DNA of 64,000 bases from Rhodothermales bacterium (GTDB lineage Bacteria > Bacteroidota > Rhodothermia > Rhodothermales > UBA10348), in NCBI GenBank assembly GCA_040221055.1, contig JAVJVN010000009.1, positions 96,257 to 160,256 of the forward strand. Direction: 5' to 3'. Positions 35,275 to 44,041 of the stretch are shown here, one piece after another. The notes beneath the pieces are model-generated. The model worked only from the letters and a program-made list of their open reading frames with translations. It did not search any database and was not told the DNA's origin. Position 1 is the first letter of the stretch. Each line of letters starts with the position of its first letter. Both the position numbers and the translations under genes were made by a program.

Positions 35275-37065
35275 ATGAACAATCCGCTCCGAACACTCTC
35301 GCATCCGGCACAAGCCATCCGGGCATCCGGTGGGTTGGCCCGTGTCCTGCCGCTGCTCCTTTTTGCATGGGTCACGGTCTCGTCCTCGAGCGCCCAGGAC
35401 GTGGTGTTGCCGGACCTGGCGCCCCGCGAGGTCGAGATAACGGGAGACCTGACCATCTCGTTTCCTTCGCTTCGTCGACAGCCGCTCATCGGCTTCAATC
35501 CTCCGCCCCGGGTCCCGGAAATCCCGGTCTCCCGGATTCCGTTCTCGGAGGCCTACAAACAGCCCAGTGCGGATCTCCCACCCAGCCCGCTCCAGCCGCC
35601 GTCTCCCCCGGCCGTCTCGTCCCTTGCCAGTCGGATGCCGGCGCGGGGTTATGTGACGGCGACCGCCGGTCGATATCTGGACCGCACGGTCGAAGGGGTC
35701 CTCACACTCAGCCTCACCGAGCGATCATCAACCACTCTGGACATCAACTATTTCGGAACGAACGGCCAGGACGTCGGTCCCGGAAACGCCTCGTCGGCCC
35801 GGGATCTGTTCAATGGCGACCTGACCTGGAATCGAATGGCTCCCGGAGGCTGGTTCACGGCCCAGGCCGGCCTGACCAGGAATGCGTGGTCCTTGTTCGG
35901 GGCAACGCCGGACGCGTTTTCCGGCGCATCGCCCAATCCGGATCGGACTTTGACGTCCTGGTTCACCGGTCTGGCCCATGAGACCCGGGCCGGCTCCCGC
36001 ATCGGCAGCCACACCCGACTTGAAGTGGAGCGCACCCTGGTGGAGACCGATATCTTCAATCCGGATGTCCGGGTCGATCCGTCCACGGCACGCCAAACCC
36101 AGCGTCTTTCCCTCGACTCCTATCTGGAAATCCCGGCTGGACCCGTCGGTGTACGCTTTGACGTGGCCGGCGGAATGCATGGATTCGATACGGGCAATGC
36201 TCTTGACGTTTCCACGCTGAAGTATGGCGAAGCCGCATTGGTCTTTCTGACGCCTCGCGACCGGATTTTGACCCTCGATATCGGAGGTTCAGTCATGGGG
36301 TACGACTCCGAAGCGCAGACAGCTTCCGGTTCGGAACGCTACCTGGCCTGGTTTGCCCCCGTCCTCCGTGCGCGATACTGGTTGGGAGGGGGTCTGTTTG
36401 TCACCGGAGGAACCCGACCAGGGCTTGAAGCGACCTCATTGAAAGCCGCATACGATGTGCATCCGTTCCTGATGGACGAGCCGCTCGTCCTTCCCCGTAT
36501 GAATTCGGTGGATGCGTACCTGGGTGTTGAATTGACGTCGGTTTCGTTCAACGGCGTCCTGTCAGCCGGTTGGACCGATTCGCCGTCCGCATCCTATGCA
36601 CGCGTGCCGACGACATCGCTCAAAGGATATACGAGCGGGTATTTCGCGTATGATCATGCCCGGACCCGAACGACCTGGGTCGAGGGCGATCTGACGTACA
36701 TCGCATCCACCGCACTCGAAGCCGGCGTCCGCCTTCGCGTACAGGATGCCCAGCTTGAGGAAACGGAACAGGCGCTGCCATTCGTGTCTCCCGTCTCTTC
36801 CCGGATCTGGGTGACTTCGTCCTTCCTGGATGCCCGCCTCCAACTGCTTTCAGCCATCCGGTTCGAATCAGCCCGACCCGTACAACCGGGCGGTGACAAC
36901 GACGGGGATTCCCTGCTGGATGCCGAGTTGAACGGTCAGTGGTGGATCCGTCCGGAGCTGGGCATTACGGTCGGTATCCGCCACCTTTTGTCCGAGCCGA
37001 CATTCTGGCCCGGCTATCCGCTTGAATCCACTGCCGTACGAGCCGGCCTGCGTTGGCGCTGGTAG
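35275..37065 (+). CDS. Outer-membrane beta-barrel protein of unknown function
   Basis: 596 residues. A long N-terminal signal (cleaved near SSSAQ) is followed by a proline-rich segment (PPPRVPEIPVSRIPF and PPSPLQPPSPPAV) and then about 450 residues of alternating hydrophobic strands with aromatic girdles, ending in RWRW, a typical C-terminal Trp for BamA-assisted folding. It starts 2 bases after the TPR gene. The N-terminal region contains no clear TonB plug domain. Its position before the SPOR, ExbB and ExbD genes suggests it is an energised or structural partner of that complex. Confidence 0.75.
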   Translation: MNNPLRTLSHPAQAIRASGGLARVLPLLLFAWVTVSSSSAQDVVLPDLAPREVEITGDLTISFPSLRRQPLIGFNPPPRVPEIPVSRIPFSEAYKQPSADLPPSPLQPPSPPAVSSLASRMPARGYVTATAGRYLDRTVEGVLTLSLTERSSTTLDINYFGTNGQDVGPGNASSARDLFNGDLTWNRMAPGGWFTAQAGLTRNAWSLFGATPDAFSGASPNPDRTLTSWFTGLAHETRAGSRIGSHTRLEVERTLVETDIFNPDVRVDPSTARQTQRLSLDSYLEIPAGPVGVRFDVAGGMHGFDTGNALDVSTLKYGEAALVFLTPRDRILTLDIGGSVMGYDSEAQTASGSERYLAWFAPVLRARYWLGGGLFVTGGTRPGLEATSLKAAYDVHPFLMDEPLVLPRMNSVDAYLGVELTSVSFNGVLSAGWTDSPSASYARVPTTSLKGYTSGYFAYDHARTRTTWVEGDLTYIASTALEAGVRLRVQDAQLEETEQALPFVSPVSSRIWVTSSFLDARLQLLSAIRFESARPVQPGGDNDGDSLLDAELNGQWWIRPELGITVGIRHLLSEPTFWPGYPLESTAVRAGLRWRW

Positions 37066-37089
37066 CCTTCCATCCGCTATCTTCCATCC

Positions 37090-38361
37090 ATGTCGCTACA
37101 GGACCCCGCCACCGTATCTGCCATTGCTGCCCGACTCATGCGCGGGCACGACGTCCGCATGGCCCGTATCGGGATCCTGCGCTCGTCCTGGACCCCTGCA
37201 CGGCAGGAAGACGCGCAGATATGGCCTCCGTTCGTGGACATCGTACTCGACACCAAGCCCAACCTGGCTGAATCCGAGCCGCCGGTTCCGGTGGATTTCC
37301 TGTCCCGGCAAATCCGGGAAAAACTGTCTGACGACGCACGTGTTACGGTCGACGGCCTCGGAACGTTCGAGCAGGAAGCGGACGGTCTCGTTTTTCTTGC
37401 AGATGAACGCCTCCGGCACTCGGTGAATGCAGAGTGGGGGCATCTGGAACCCCACGAATTGCCTGCGCCACCGGTATTCGCGACTCCCCCAGAAACCGAT
37501 TCCGGCCCGATCGCGGAGCCCGAGCCGATTGCTGGGCCTGAGCCTGAGCCCGAGCCGATCGCAGAGCCTGAGCCCGAGCCCGAGCCGATCGCAGAGCCCG
37601 AGCCGATCGCAGGGCCTGAGCCCGAGCCCGAGCCGATCGCAGGGCCTGAGCCTGAGCCCGAGCCGATCGCAGAGCCGAACCCTCCTCACCCGTCCCCATC
37701 CGGTCCCGTCCCGGAATGGCAGGAATTGGCAACCACCGGAGGCACGTCCAAGTTGTCGGACCGCACGGCTCAAAAGAAACCGAAGGAGCGCAGGAGCGCG
37801 GCGGCTTCCCGTCAGGACCGGAAGCGTGAATCGTCACGGATGCCGGTCTGGCTCATGATTGCGGGCGCATTGATCCCTGTCCTTGTCGTGGTCCTCGGAG
37901 TGTTGCTCTGGCCCGACGCCTCCGATCCTGTATCCGATGCGTCGGAGAATATGCCGGCAGACACACTGCAGACGGCAGCCAATACCGGCACGGAGGATGA
38001 CGCCGATGCCGGTACGGACGACGGTATGGCTGCCCCCTCCGATACAACCGTTGTTTCCCCCGTGGAACCGCCGCCGGCCTCCCCAACCGACACTCCCGCC
38101 TTGACCTATGCGCTCTCTCGGGGACTGCCCGGTTATACCCTCATCCTCGCATCCGGCATCAGCGAGGGTTCCGCGGTAGCGCTGGCCCGTACATTCTCTG
38201 ATCTCGGCCTTCCGTATGGAGTATTGACGTATCCATCCGACGGTGGCACGCTCAATAGACTCGCCCTGGGCCAATGGCCTACTGTGGCAGAAGCCGACAG
38301 CATGCGGACCATACTTGCGGATCGACTGCCGGAAGGCACGTGGGTCAAGCGACTTGACTGA
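37090..38361 (+). CDS. HU-CCDC81-like plus SPOR-domain membrane protein
   Basis: 423 residues. The N-terminal 110 residues resemble the bacterial HU-CCDC81 domain ([16 protein letters not shown] region and [18 protein letters not shown]). A Pro-Glu-Ala repeat ([10 protein letters not shown] units, about residues 140-200) and a Lys/Arg stretch lead to one membrane helix (about 251-274), an Asp/Thr-rich spacer and a C-terminal SPOR domain (about 335-423). SPOR domains bind denuded peptidoglycan glycans at division sites. This architecture is typical of Bacteroidota. It precedes the ExbB/ExbD pair by 21 bases, so it may bring that complex to the septum or cell wall. Confidence 0.85.
   Translation: MSLQDPATVSAIAARLMRGHDVRMARIGILRSSWTPARQEDAQIWPPFVDIVLDTKPNLAESEPPVPVDFLSRQIREKLSDDARVTVDGLGTFEQEADGLVFLADERLRHSVNAEWGHLEPHELPAPPVFATPPETDSGPIAEPEPIAGPEPEPEPIAEPEPEPEPIAEPEPIAGPEPEPEPIAGPEPEPEPIAEPNPPHPSPSGPVPEWQELATTGGTSKLSDRTAQKKPKERRSAAASRQDRKRESSRMPVWLMIAGALIPVLVVVLGVLLWPDASDPVSDASENMPADTLQTAANTGTEDDADAGTDDGMAAPSDTTVVSPVEPPPASPTDTPALTYALSRGLPGYTLILASGISEGSAVALARTFSDLGLPYGVLTYPSDGGTLNRLALGQWPTVAEADSMRTILADRLPEGTWVKRLD
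37507..37674 (+). repeat. In-frame Glu-Pro-rich tandem repeat
   Basis: Repeated GAGCCCGAGCCGATCGCAG-type units code for [16 protein letters not shown] blocks, with about 30-base periodicity over roughly 170 bases. Near-identity of copies suggests slippage-prone length variation in the extracytoplasmic or linker segment of the SPOR protein. Confidence 0.75.
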
Positions 38362-38382
38362 TTTTCCAACCCTATATCAACT

Positions 38383-39105
38383 ATGAACCTTCAAGCCATG
38401 CAGGACACAAGTGCTGCGCTGGACACGCTCCAGAGTCTGCCCGTGGAAACCACCTCCCAACTGGACATCCTCATGCAGGCCGGGTGGATCATGGTCCCCA
38501 TCTTCCTGCTTTCCATTCTCACGGTCTATTTGCTTGTCGAGCGTCTTCGGACCTTGAAACGCGCCGAGGCCAACCGAGACCAGATCATGGATCGCGTGCG
38601 CCAGTTCGTGGAACAGGGCAACATCCAGGGGGCCAAGGCATTCTGTGAGGCCCAGAACAAACCGCTGACCCGCATCATAAAGCATGGTTTGGAGCGCTTG
38701 GGTCGCCCGATTTCCGAAATCCAGGATGCCGTCAACGGAGCCGGCAAGAGCGAAGCCTTCGAGCTGGAGAAGCGGATGGACATGCTGGCTTCGATTGCCG
38801 GCATCGGTCCCATGCTCGGCTTCCTGGGCACCGTGACGGGCATGATCGAGGCCTTCCAGCAAATCCAGAGTCTCCAGGGCAACGTGAATCCGTCCGTCCT
38901 GGCGGGAGGCATCTGGGAAGCGTTGGTATCCACGGCCGGCGGTTTGGTGGTGGGCATTCTGGCCTTCTTCTTCTACAACTTCCTGCTTGGCAAGATCAAT
39001 CGCCTCGTGCACGACATGGAATCGTCTGCTACCGAGTTCATCGACCTGTTGCAGGCTCCGGCACCCGCGCCGGCCCGTCCGTCCAGTTCCCAGGAACGAT
39101 TCTAG
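38383..39105 (+). CDS. MotA/TolQ/ExbB proton channel family protein
   Basis: 240 residues with three membrane helices (about 32-54, 140-165 and 178-205), and the family phrase EKRMDMLASIAGIGPMLGFLGTVTGMIEAFQ. TolQ and ExbB channels use the proton gradient to energise partner proteins. It follows the SPOR gene and precedes the ExbD/TolR gene by 9 bases. Sequence alone does not decide between TolQ and ExbB; absence of a Pal/TolB pair and presence of a TonB gene elsewhere are ambiguous. The C-terminus is an Ala-Pro tail. Confidence 0.9.
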   Translation: MNLQAMQDTSAALDTLQSLPVETTSQLDILMQAGWIMVPIFLLSILTVYLLVERLRTLKRAEANRDQIMDRVRQFVEQGNIQGAKAFCEAQNKPLTRIIKHGLERLGRPISEIQDAVNGAGKSEAFELEKRMDMLASIAGIGPMLGFLGTVTGMIEAFQQIQSLQGNVNPSVLAGGIWEALVSTAGGLVVGILAFFFYNFLLGKINRLVHDMESSATEFIDLLQAPAPAPARPSSSQERF

Positions 39106-39114
39106 GAGAATACC

Positions 39115-39519
39115 ATGTCTGTTGATTTCAATACGGAAAGAAAGCCGCTGACGGCCTATTCCCTCGCCGGCCTGGCGGACATCGTACTGTTACTCCTGGT
39201 CTTCTTCCTGCTCACGTCCAGCTTCATTCCGCAATTCGGTATCCAGGTGGACCTGCCCCGGACCGAAACCGCGGCTCCGAACCAGGGACAGTACATAACG
39301 GTGTCCATCTCCGCGGATGGCACCTTCTATGTGGAGCAGCAACGCGTACCCCGTGAGCGTCTGCTGGAGGTCATCCGCACGGAGTTGAAGGGGCGCACGA
39401 CGTTGGTGCTCCGCGCAGATGAGAACAGTACCGTCAAGAACTTCGCCGCGGTCGGTGGCATTGCCCGGGCCCTGAACCTCCGGTTCCTGATGGCCACCGA
39501 GCGGGGACAGATCAACTAG
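39115..39519 (+). CDS. ExbD/TolR-family biopolymer transporter
   Basis: 134 residues. One N-terminal membrane helix (DIVLLLLVFFLLTSSF) with the conserved Asp that carries the proton, and a periplasmic domain containing the ExbD-like ADENSTVKNF segment. Partner of the ExbB/TolQ protein; together they form the motor of a TonB- or Tol-type system. It is the last gene of the five-gene envelope operon and converges with comM, 6 bases apart. Confidence 0.9.
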   Translation: MSVDFNTERKPLTAYSLAGLADIVLLLLVFFLLTSSFIPQFGIQVDLPRTETAAPNQGQYITVSISADGTFYVEQQRVPRERLLEVIRTELKGRTTLVLRADENSTVKNFAAVGGIARALNLRFLMATERGQIN

Positions 39520-39525
39520 GGCCTG

Positions 39526-41046
39526 TTACGGCTCCTGCGCCTCGTCCAGATACCGCAATCGACCTGCGTGAGCAATGGCCTGGGCGTCGACGGTGTCCAT
39601 GTCCCGGAGATCGGCATCGGTTCGGGCCATCCGGAGAATCCGTTCCCGGGCACGCATGGAGAAATTGTGCCGCACCATGACATCCTGCAGCGTTTCCTGG
39701 GCGTCCCCGGACATCTGACGCAGGACCTCCCGCCCGGGCAAATGGGCATTCAAGCATGTCTGCCCCCTGTCCATGCGTCGAGCCTGGGCCCGTTCGACCC
39801 GGCGACGGATACGGCCACTGGAGCTTGAAGGCCGCGCCCCGGTCATGTGCAATGGATTTACCGGCCGCACCTGACAATGGATGTCAATCCGGTCCAGCAG
39901 GGGCCCGGATATTCGGCTCCTGTACCGCATCCGCATGGGATACGAGCACGTGCAGGCCTTGATCTTGTCACCCAGGAATCCGCAGGGACACGGATTCATG
40001 GCAGCCAGCAACTGGAATCCGGCGGGGAATCGTACCGATCCATGCACCCGTGAAAGCACGACCGAACGGCACTCCAGTGGCTCCCGCAATCCCTCAAGGA
40101 CCGAACGAGGGTACTCCGGCAACTCATCCAGGAACAACACACCGGCATGCGCAAGAGATACCTCGCCGGGTTGCAACGGATTACCGCCACCAAGCATTCC
40201 CGGCCGGGTCACGGAATGATGCGGTGCGCGGAAAGGCCGTCCGTCCAGGATTCCTTTTCCCCGGAGCAAGCCCTTCAGGGAGTGCATGGCGCTGGCCTCC
40301 AACGCCTCCTCGTCGGACCAGGATGGAAGGATGGTCCTGAACCGTTCCGCCAACATGGTTTTCCCGCACCCTGGGGGGCCGATCATGATCATATTGTGCC
40401 CTCCGGCCGCTGCCAGTGTCATCGCGCTCACGACGGAATCCTGCCCCAGGACCTGGGCGAAATCGACGTCCCAGGACGGTGTCCTGGACATGGTCTCCGG
40501 TACATGAACGTCCAGACCGGTACCTTCATGCAGCCAATTCCAGACCGTCTCCAGGTGGTCAGCACCCAGGACCCGAATACCCGTGACAAATGCAGCCTCC
40601 CGTGCATTCGCTGCCGGTACGACCACCGTTTCCATGCCGTCATCCCGCAATGCCTTGACGATGGGCAGGATGCCGCGCACGGCTCTGAGGCGGCCGTCCA
40701 GGGCCAACTCCCCGACGAAGGCGGTGCGTCCTGTTCGGCACGTCACGTCTGATCCGGTTGTCGCAAGAAGCAGACCGAGTGCAACAGGCAGATCGAATCC
40801 ACTTCCGTGCTTGGGAATGTCTGCGGGCGCCAGGTTGATCGTCAGTATGCCCTTCGGAAATGGCCATTCACCCGTTCGGAAGGCTGTCAGGATCCGGTCC
40901 AGGCACTCCCTAACGACAGTTCCAGGCAACCCCACGACCGTATGCCGCGGAAGTCCCGTGGCGACCGATGTCTCAATAGTTACCGGAATGGCACCGGAGC
41001 CGGAAATGGCCCCCGTATTTATGCGACTGTAGGATGATCCGGGCAT
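39526..41046 (-). CDS. comM: YifB/ComM-family Mg-chelatase-like ATPase
   Basis: 506 residues, the usual size. The N-terminal Lon-protease-like domain (VTIETSVATGLPRHTVVGLPGTVV) precedes the AAA+ core with Walker A GPPGCGKTML near 220, Walker B VLFLDELPEYP and the family phrase FRAPHHSVTRPG. ComM acts as a branch-migration helicase in natural transformation in Vibrio; elsewhere its role is not settled. The ATG at 41046 gives the usual YifB opening (SSYSRINTGAI); longer starts overlap the polyferredoxin gene. No competence gene is nearby. Confidence 0.92.
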   Translation of the reverse strand: MPGSSYSRINTGAISGSGAIPVTIETSVATGLPRHTVVGLPGTVVRECLDRILTAFRTGEWPFPKGILTINLAPADIPKHGSGFDLPVALGLLLATTGSDVTCRTGRTAFVGELALDGRLRAVRGILPIVKALRDDGMETVVVPAANAREAAFVTGIRVLGADHLETVWNWLHEGTGLDVHVPETMSRTPSWDVDFAQVLGQDSVVSAMTLAAAGGHNMIMIGPPGCGKTMLAERFRTILPSWSDEEALEASAMHSLKGLLRGKGILDGRPFRAPHHSVTRPGMLGGGNPLQPGEVSLAHAGVLFLDELPEYPRSVLEGLREPLECRSVVLSRVHGSVRFPAGFQLLAAMNPCPCGFLGDKIKACTCSYPMRMRYRSRISGPLLDRIDIHCQVRPVNPLHMTGARPSSSSGRIRRRVERAQARRMDRGQTCLNAHLPGREVLRQMSGDAQETLQDVMVRHNFSMRARERILRMARTDADLRDMDTVDAQAIAHAGRLRYLDEAQEP

Positions 41047-41068
41047 GCATCCATGACACGGTCCCCGC

Positions 41069-42595
41069 TCAGTCGTAACCCGACAGTATATCCACGTCCT
41101 CCCATTCGACCAGAACGGGTCGGCCGAGCCGGCCATCGGCAGGTCCGTTCTCCAGCTTCAGCACACCCCGTGGACATACCGAGCTGCAAATGCCGCATCC
41201 CACACAGGAGGCCCGCACGATGTTCTGACCGCGTTGTGCATACCAACGGACATCAATGCCCATCTCACAGTATGCCGAACAGTTTCCACAGGAGATGCAC
41301 TGTCCGCCGTTCGTGGTAATACGGAATCGGGAGAAGAATCGCTGTTGCAGGCCCAGGATGGCCGCCATGGGGCATCCGTACCGGCACCAGATCCGGGTGC
41401 CCAGGAACGGATAGAACCCGACCCCTATCACACCGGCCCAAATGGAGCCGAACAGGAATCCATACGTCTGTGCAAAGGCTCCGGACAGACTTCCCAGCAT
41501 CGCTCCTTCGGTGGCCGAATTGATCCAGAGGACCGCCGTCGCCACGACAATGACCAGCAGGCTCCCGTGGATCATCCACCGTTCCAGCTGCCAGCTGGCG
41601 GTGGATCGGGGTGCCAAGTGTCTGTACGGATCGCCCATGGTCTCGGCCATCGCACCGCAGCCGCAGACCCAGGAGCAGTACCAGCGCTTGCCGTAGTAGT
41701 ACGTCAGGATGGGCGTCGCCACGAAACTCATGATGGCCCCCCACCCGATCATGAACATCCCGAGCCGCCCCGAATCGGCCAGGATCCACCCCATCCCGTA
41801 GTCTCCCGGCCACAGATAGGTCCATTTAAGGGGCCAGAAGTACGAAAAGTAGAACTCCGGTTGCTGGAACAGGACGAGGATACTTGGCAGGACGAAGGCC
41901 AGAATAACCTGCACGAACACGACCGAAAGCGTCCTCAGGCGTTGGTATTTGACGTGCCGGTACCGGTACCACGCGCGGATACCGAAAACCGCGACCGCCA
42001 GGGTATAGACGAGGCTGTACATGAACCAATGGTCCGCAGCCCGCCCGCGCATGGCCCACGACAGCCAGTCGGTGGTCCGGACCAGTCCATCCAGTGCGGA
42101 CGGATACCAGTAGACCAGGACGTAGAATCCCGTCATGAGAATACCGAGCATCCATCCGGCAGCGCCCCGGTTCATGGTGGGGTTCGTCATGACGCCATGG
42201 TTGTCGACACCCTCAGGTGTACTCCGGTAGCGTGCCAGGATCATCCACGTCGAGCCGACCGTCAGGGCGCCCAGTCCAAGTCCGAACATGGGAATCGGCC
42301 AGGCCTGGCCCACACCCGAAATCGCGATGAGGGTCCCAAGGATACCCAACCCGGTCAACATGCCTGCCCACCGATGATGGATGCGATGCGATCGCCAGCC
42401 CGACCGCCGGGAGACCTCGATCGTGACCGCAGCCGCCAACAACAGCATGGCGGTGCCCGTCGATGCGAGCGGCTTGAAAGGCCAGATGTCGAAAACGGCC
42501 GTCAGCAGGAGGATCGCGGCCGTAGCCGTCGTTCCCCGGACCAACCACCGAAGGGTAAGGTCGGTAGCAACTGCTGTATCTGTGTGACGGGTCAT
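41069..42595 (-). CDS. Membrane-bound 4Fe-4S protein (NosR/NapH/RdxA-like polyferredoxin)
   Basis: 508 residues. About nine or ten membrane helices surround Cys-rich motifs: WYCSWVCGCG, WCRYGCP, then two ferredoxin-type clusters CISCGNCSAYCEMG and CVGCGICSSVCPRG near the C-terminus. This matches the polyferredoxin family (NosR, NapH, CcoG/RdxA) that passes electrons across or along the inner membrane. The stop is 22 bases before comM. It overlaps the FAD reductase upstream (ATGA at 42592-42595), so the two genes probably form an electron transfer pair. The terminal acceptor is unknown. Confidence 0.85.
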   Translation of the reverse strand: MTRHTDTAVATDLTLRWLVRGTTATAAILLLTAVFDIWPFKPLASTGTAMLLLAAAVTIEVSRRSGWRSHRIHHRWAGMLTGLGILGTLIAISGVGQAWPIPMFGLGLGALTVGSTWMILARYRSTPEGVDNHGVMTNPTMNRGAAGWMLGILMTGFYVLVYWYPSALDGLVRTTDWLSWAMRGRAADHWFMYSLVYTLAVAVFGIRAWYRYRHVKYQRLRTLSVVFVQVILAFVLPSILVLFQQPEFYFSYFWPLKWTYLWPGDYGMGWILADSGRLGMFMIGWGAIMSFVATPILTYYYGKRWYCSWVCGCGAMAETMGDPYRHLAPRSTASWQLERWMIHGSLLVIVVATAVLWINSATEGAMLGSLSGAFAQTYGFLFGSIWAGVIGVGFYPFLGTRIWCRYGCPMAAILGLQQRFFSRFRITTNGGQCISCGNCSAYCEMGIDVRWYAQRGQNIVRASCVGCGICSSVCPRGVLKLENGPADGRLGRPVLVEWEDVDILSGYD

Positions 42596-43860
42596 GTCCA
42601 GGCCGAGAGCTCTCGGGCTATATCGTTGTGCGGCAGTGAGGTGAATTCGGGGTCGAATGCCAACTCCCGGACGTCCTGCCCGGAAAATGTGGCGCGGCGC
42701 GCCGCCCGGATCCAGGTGGCGGCGACGTCATGACGGAGTCGGATCCCGAAGCCCGTCACGCCGGCAAGCGCACCGGTGTCGGCGCGCCGCGCCACACGGA
42801 CCAAGCGCGTTCCGTCCTGCCAGGCGCGCGTTTCCAGTCCGGCATCATCGGTGGCGGGTACGCTGCCATACGTCTGGTACTCAAGATCAAAGAACTTGGC
42901 CGAATTGTAGAATACGGGCGTATCGTACGACAGGTCCTTTCCGGACAGGATCAAACCAAGGATGCGTCCCTGCCTCCGGGCACTGTACCACAATTGTTCA
43001 ATCGTGCGGCCGTCAACCAACGGGCGACGGAATTCGGCACAATCTCCGGCCGCGAACACGTCCGGGGCGCTCGTGCGGAAGGACCGGTCGACGAGGATGC
43101 CTTTGTTGGTTTCGATTCCGGCCGCTTCGGCCAGTTCCGTCCTGGGATGAACTCCGACTCCGATACCCGCGAACGCGGCCGGGAACGAGCGGCCGTCCCG
43201 GGTGGTCACGGCAGCCACTCGACCGTTGCCGTCATCCTCGAATCGGTCCACTTCGCAACCCAGGTGCAAATGCACGCCGTGCCGGTCAATCTGACGGTGG
43301 ATGAGCTCCGACTCATCCCGGGAAAACAGGTGGTCCATGTAGGCCGTCTCCCGGACCAGGAAGTGGACATCGATGGAACGGGACCGGAGCATCTCGACCA
43401 ATTCGATGCCAATCAGCCCGCCGCCGACCACGACCGCATCGGTAATGCCCTCAGTGACCCGTTGCATGGTTTTCAGGTCTGACCAGGCATACAGCCCCTG
43501 CACGCCATCCAGGTATTCGCCCTGCCATCCGAAGCGGTTCGGGCGACTGCCGGTGGCCAGTACCAGGCGGTCGTAGGTCAGACGACGCCCGGAAGCGAGT
43601 TGAACGCTCCGGGCAGCGGTATCCAGGTCCGTTGCATGGTCCAGGACGAGCTCCATCCGGTTCTTTGTCCAGAAGTCGTCCTCGTAGGGCTTCAGGTCGG
43701 ATTCCCTGAGATCGCCCATGTAGGCGTACATCAATGCAGTCCGGGCCACATGGTACTCGGTTTCCGAACTGACAATTGTCAACCGGGCGTCACCGTTCTT
43801 GCGGACGAAACGGGCTGCAGTAATTCCGGCAATGCCGTTTCCGATGATGACGACGTGCAC
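42592..43860 (-). CDS. NAD(P)/FAD-dependent oxidoreductase
   Basis: 422 residues, two-dinucleotide-binding-domain flavoprotein of the ferredoxin/rubredoxin/nitrite reductase type. FAD binding: VIIGNGIAGITAA near the N-terminus and APDVFAAGDCAEF near 290; NAD(P) binding: VVVGGGLIGIE near 147; no redox CxxxxC motif. It starts with GTG at 43860 because the Rossmann motif must lie at the N-terminus; the in-frame upstream extension has no motif. Overlaps the polyferredoxin gene (ATGA), suggesting NAD(P)H electrons are passed to the membrane Fe-S protein. Confidence 0.88.
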   Translation of the reverse strand: MHVVIIGNGIAGITAARFVRKNGDARLTIVSSETEYHVARTALMYAYMGDLRESDLKPYEDDFWTKNRMELVLDHATDLDTAARSVQLASGRRLTYDRLVLATGSRPNRFGWQGEYLDGVQGLYAWSDLKTMQRVTEGITDAVVVGGGLIGIELVEMLRSRSIDVHFLVRETAYMDHLFSRDESELIHRQIDRHGVHLHLGCEVDRFEDDGNGRVAAVTTRDGRSFPAAFAGIGVGVHPRTELAEAAGIETNKGILVDRSFRTSAPDVFAAGDCAEFRRPLVDGRTIEQLWYSARRQGRILGLILSGKDLSYDTPVFYNSAKFFDLEYQTYGSVPATDDAGLETRAWQDGTRLVRVARRADTGALAGVTGFGIRLRHDVAATWIRAARRATFSGQDVRELAFDPEFTSLPHNDIARELSAWT

Positions 43861-44017
43861 TGGAGCAGAAAACGATTGAAAAATGAACGGAGTGCCGTGA
43901 AGATCGCAGCCGTCCGGCCGCCGGAACAGTATACCAAACCCGGCATCGGTCCGCCGTATCCGAATGCATGGCGCGCCCACGGACCGTGACGTAGTTTGTC
44001 CCTGCATTCCCTGAAAA

Positions 44018-44036
44018 TGTAACCTGGGAGGTTACA
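44018..44036. promoter_or_regulatory. Perfect 8-base inverted repeat covering the nadK ribosome site
   Basis: TGTAACCTGGGAGGTTACA: 8-base perfect arms around a GGG centre. The GGGAGG ribosome binding site of nadK (44026-44031) lies inside it, and the GTG start is 6 bases after it. It could be a repressor operator between the divergent genes or an RNA hairpin that hides the ribosome site. Confidence 0.55.
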
Positions 44037-44041
44037 AATCC

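Noticed and set aside
32879-35368. Very long open frame on the minus strand opposite the TPR gene
   Set aside because: It mirrors the codon pattern of the TPR gene on the other strand and its translation has no family features.
37507-37674. CRISPR-like repeats
   Set aside because: Repeats are contiguous, in frame and code for Glu-Pro; there are no spacers.
41234-42733. 499-residue open frame on the plus strand opposite the polyferredoxin gene
   Set aside because: Translation is rich in Arg, Gln, Pro and Asp with no fold; the minus-strand gene has clear Cys motifs.
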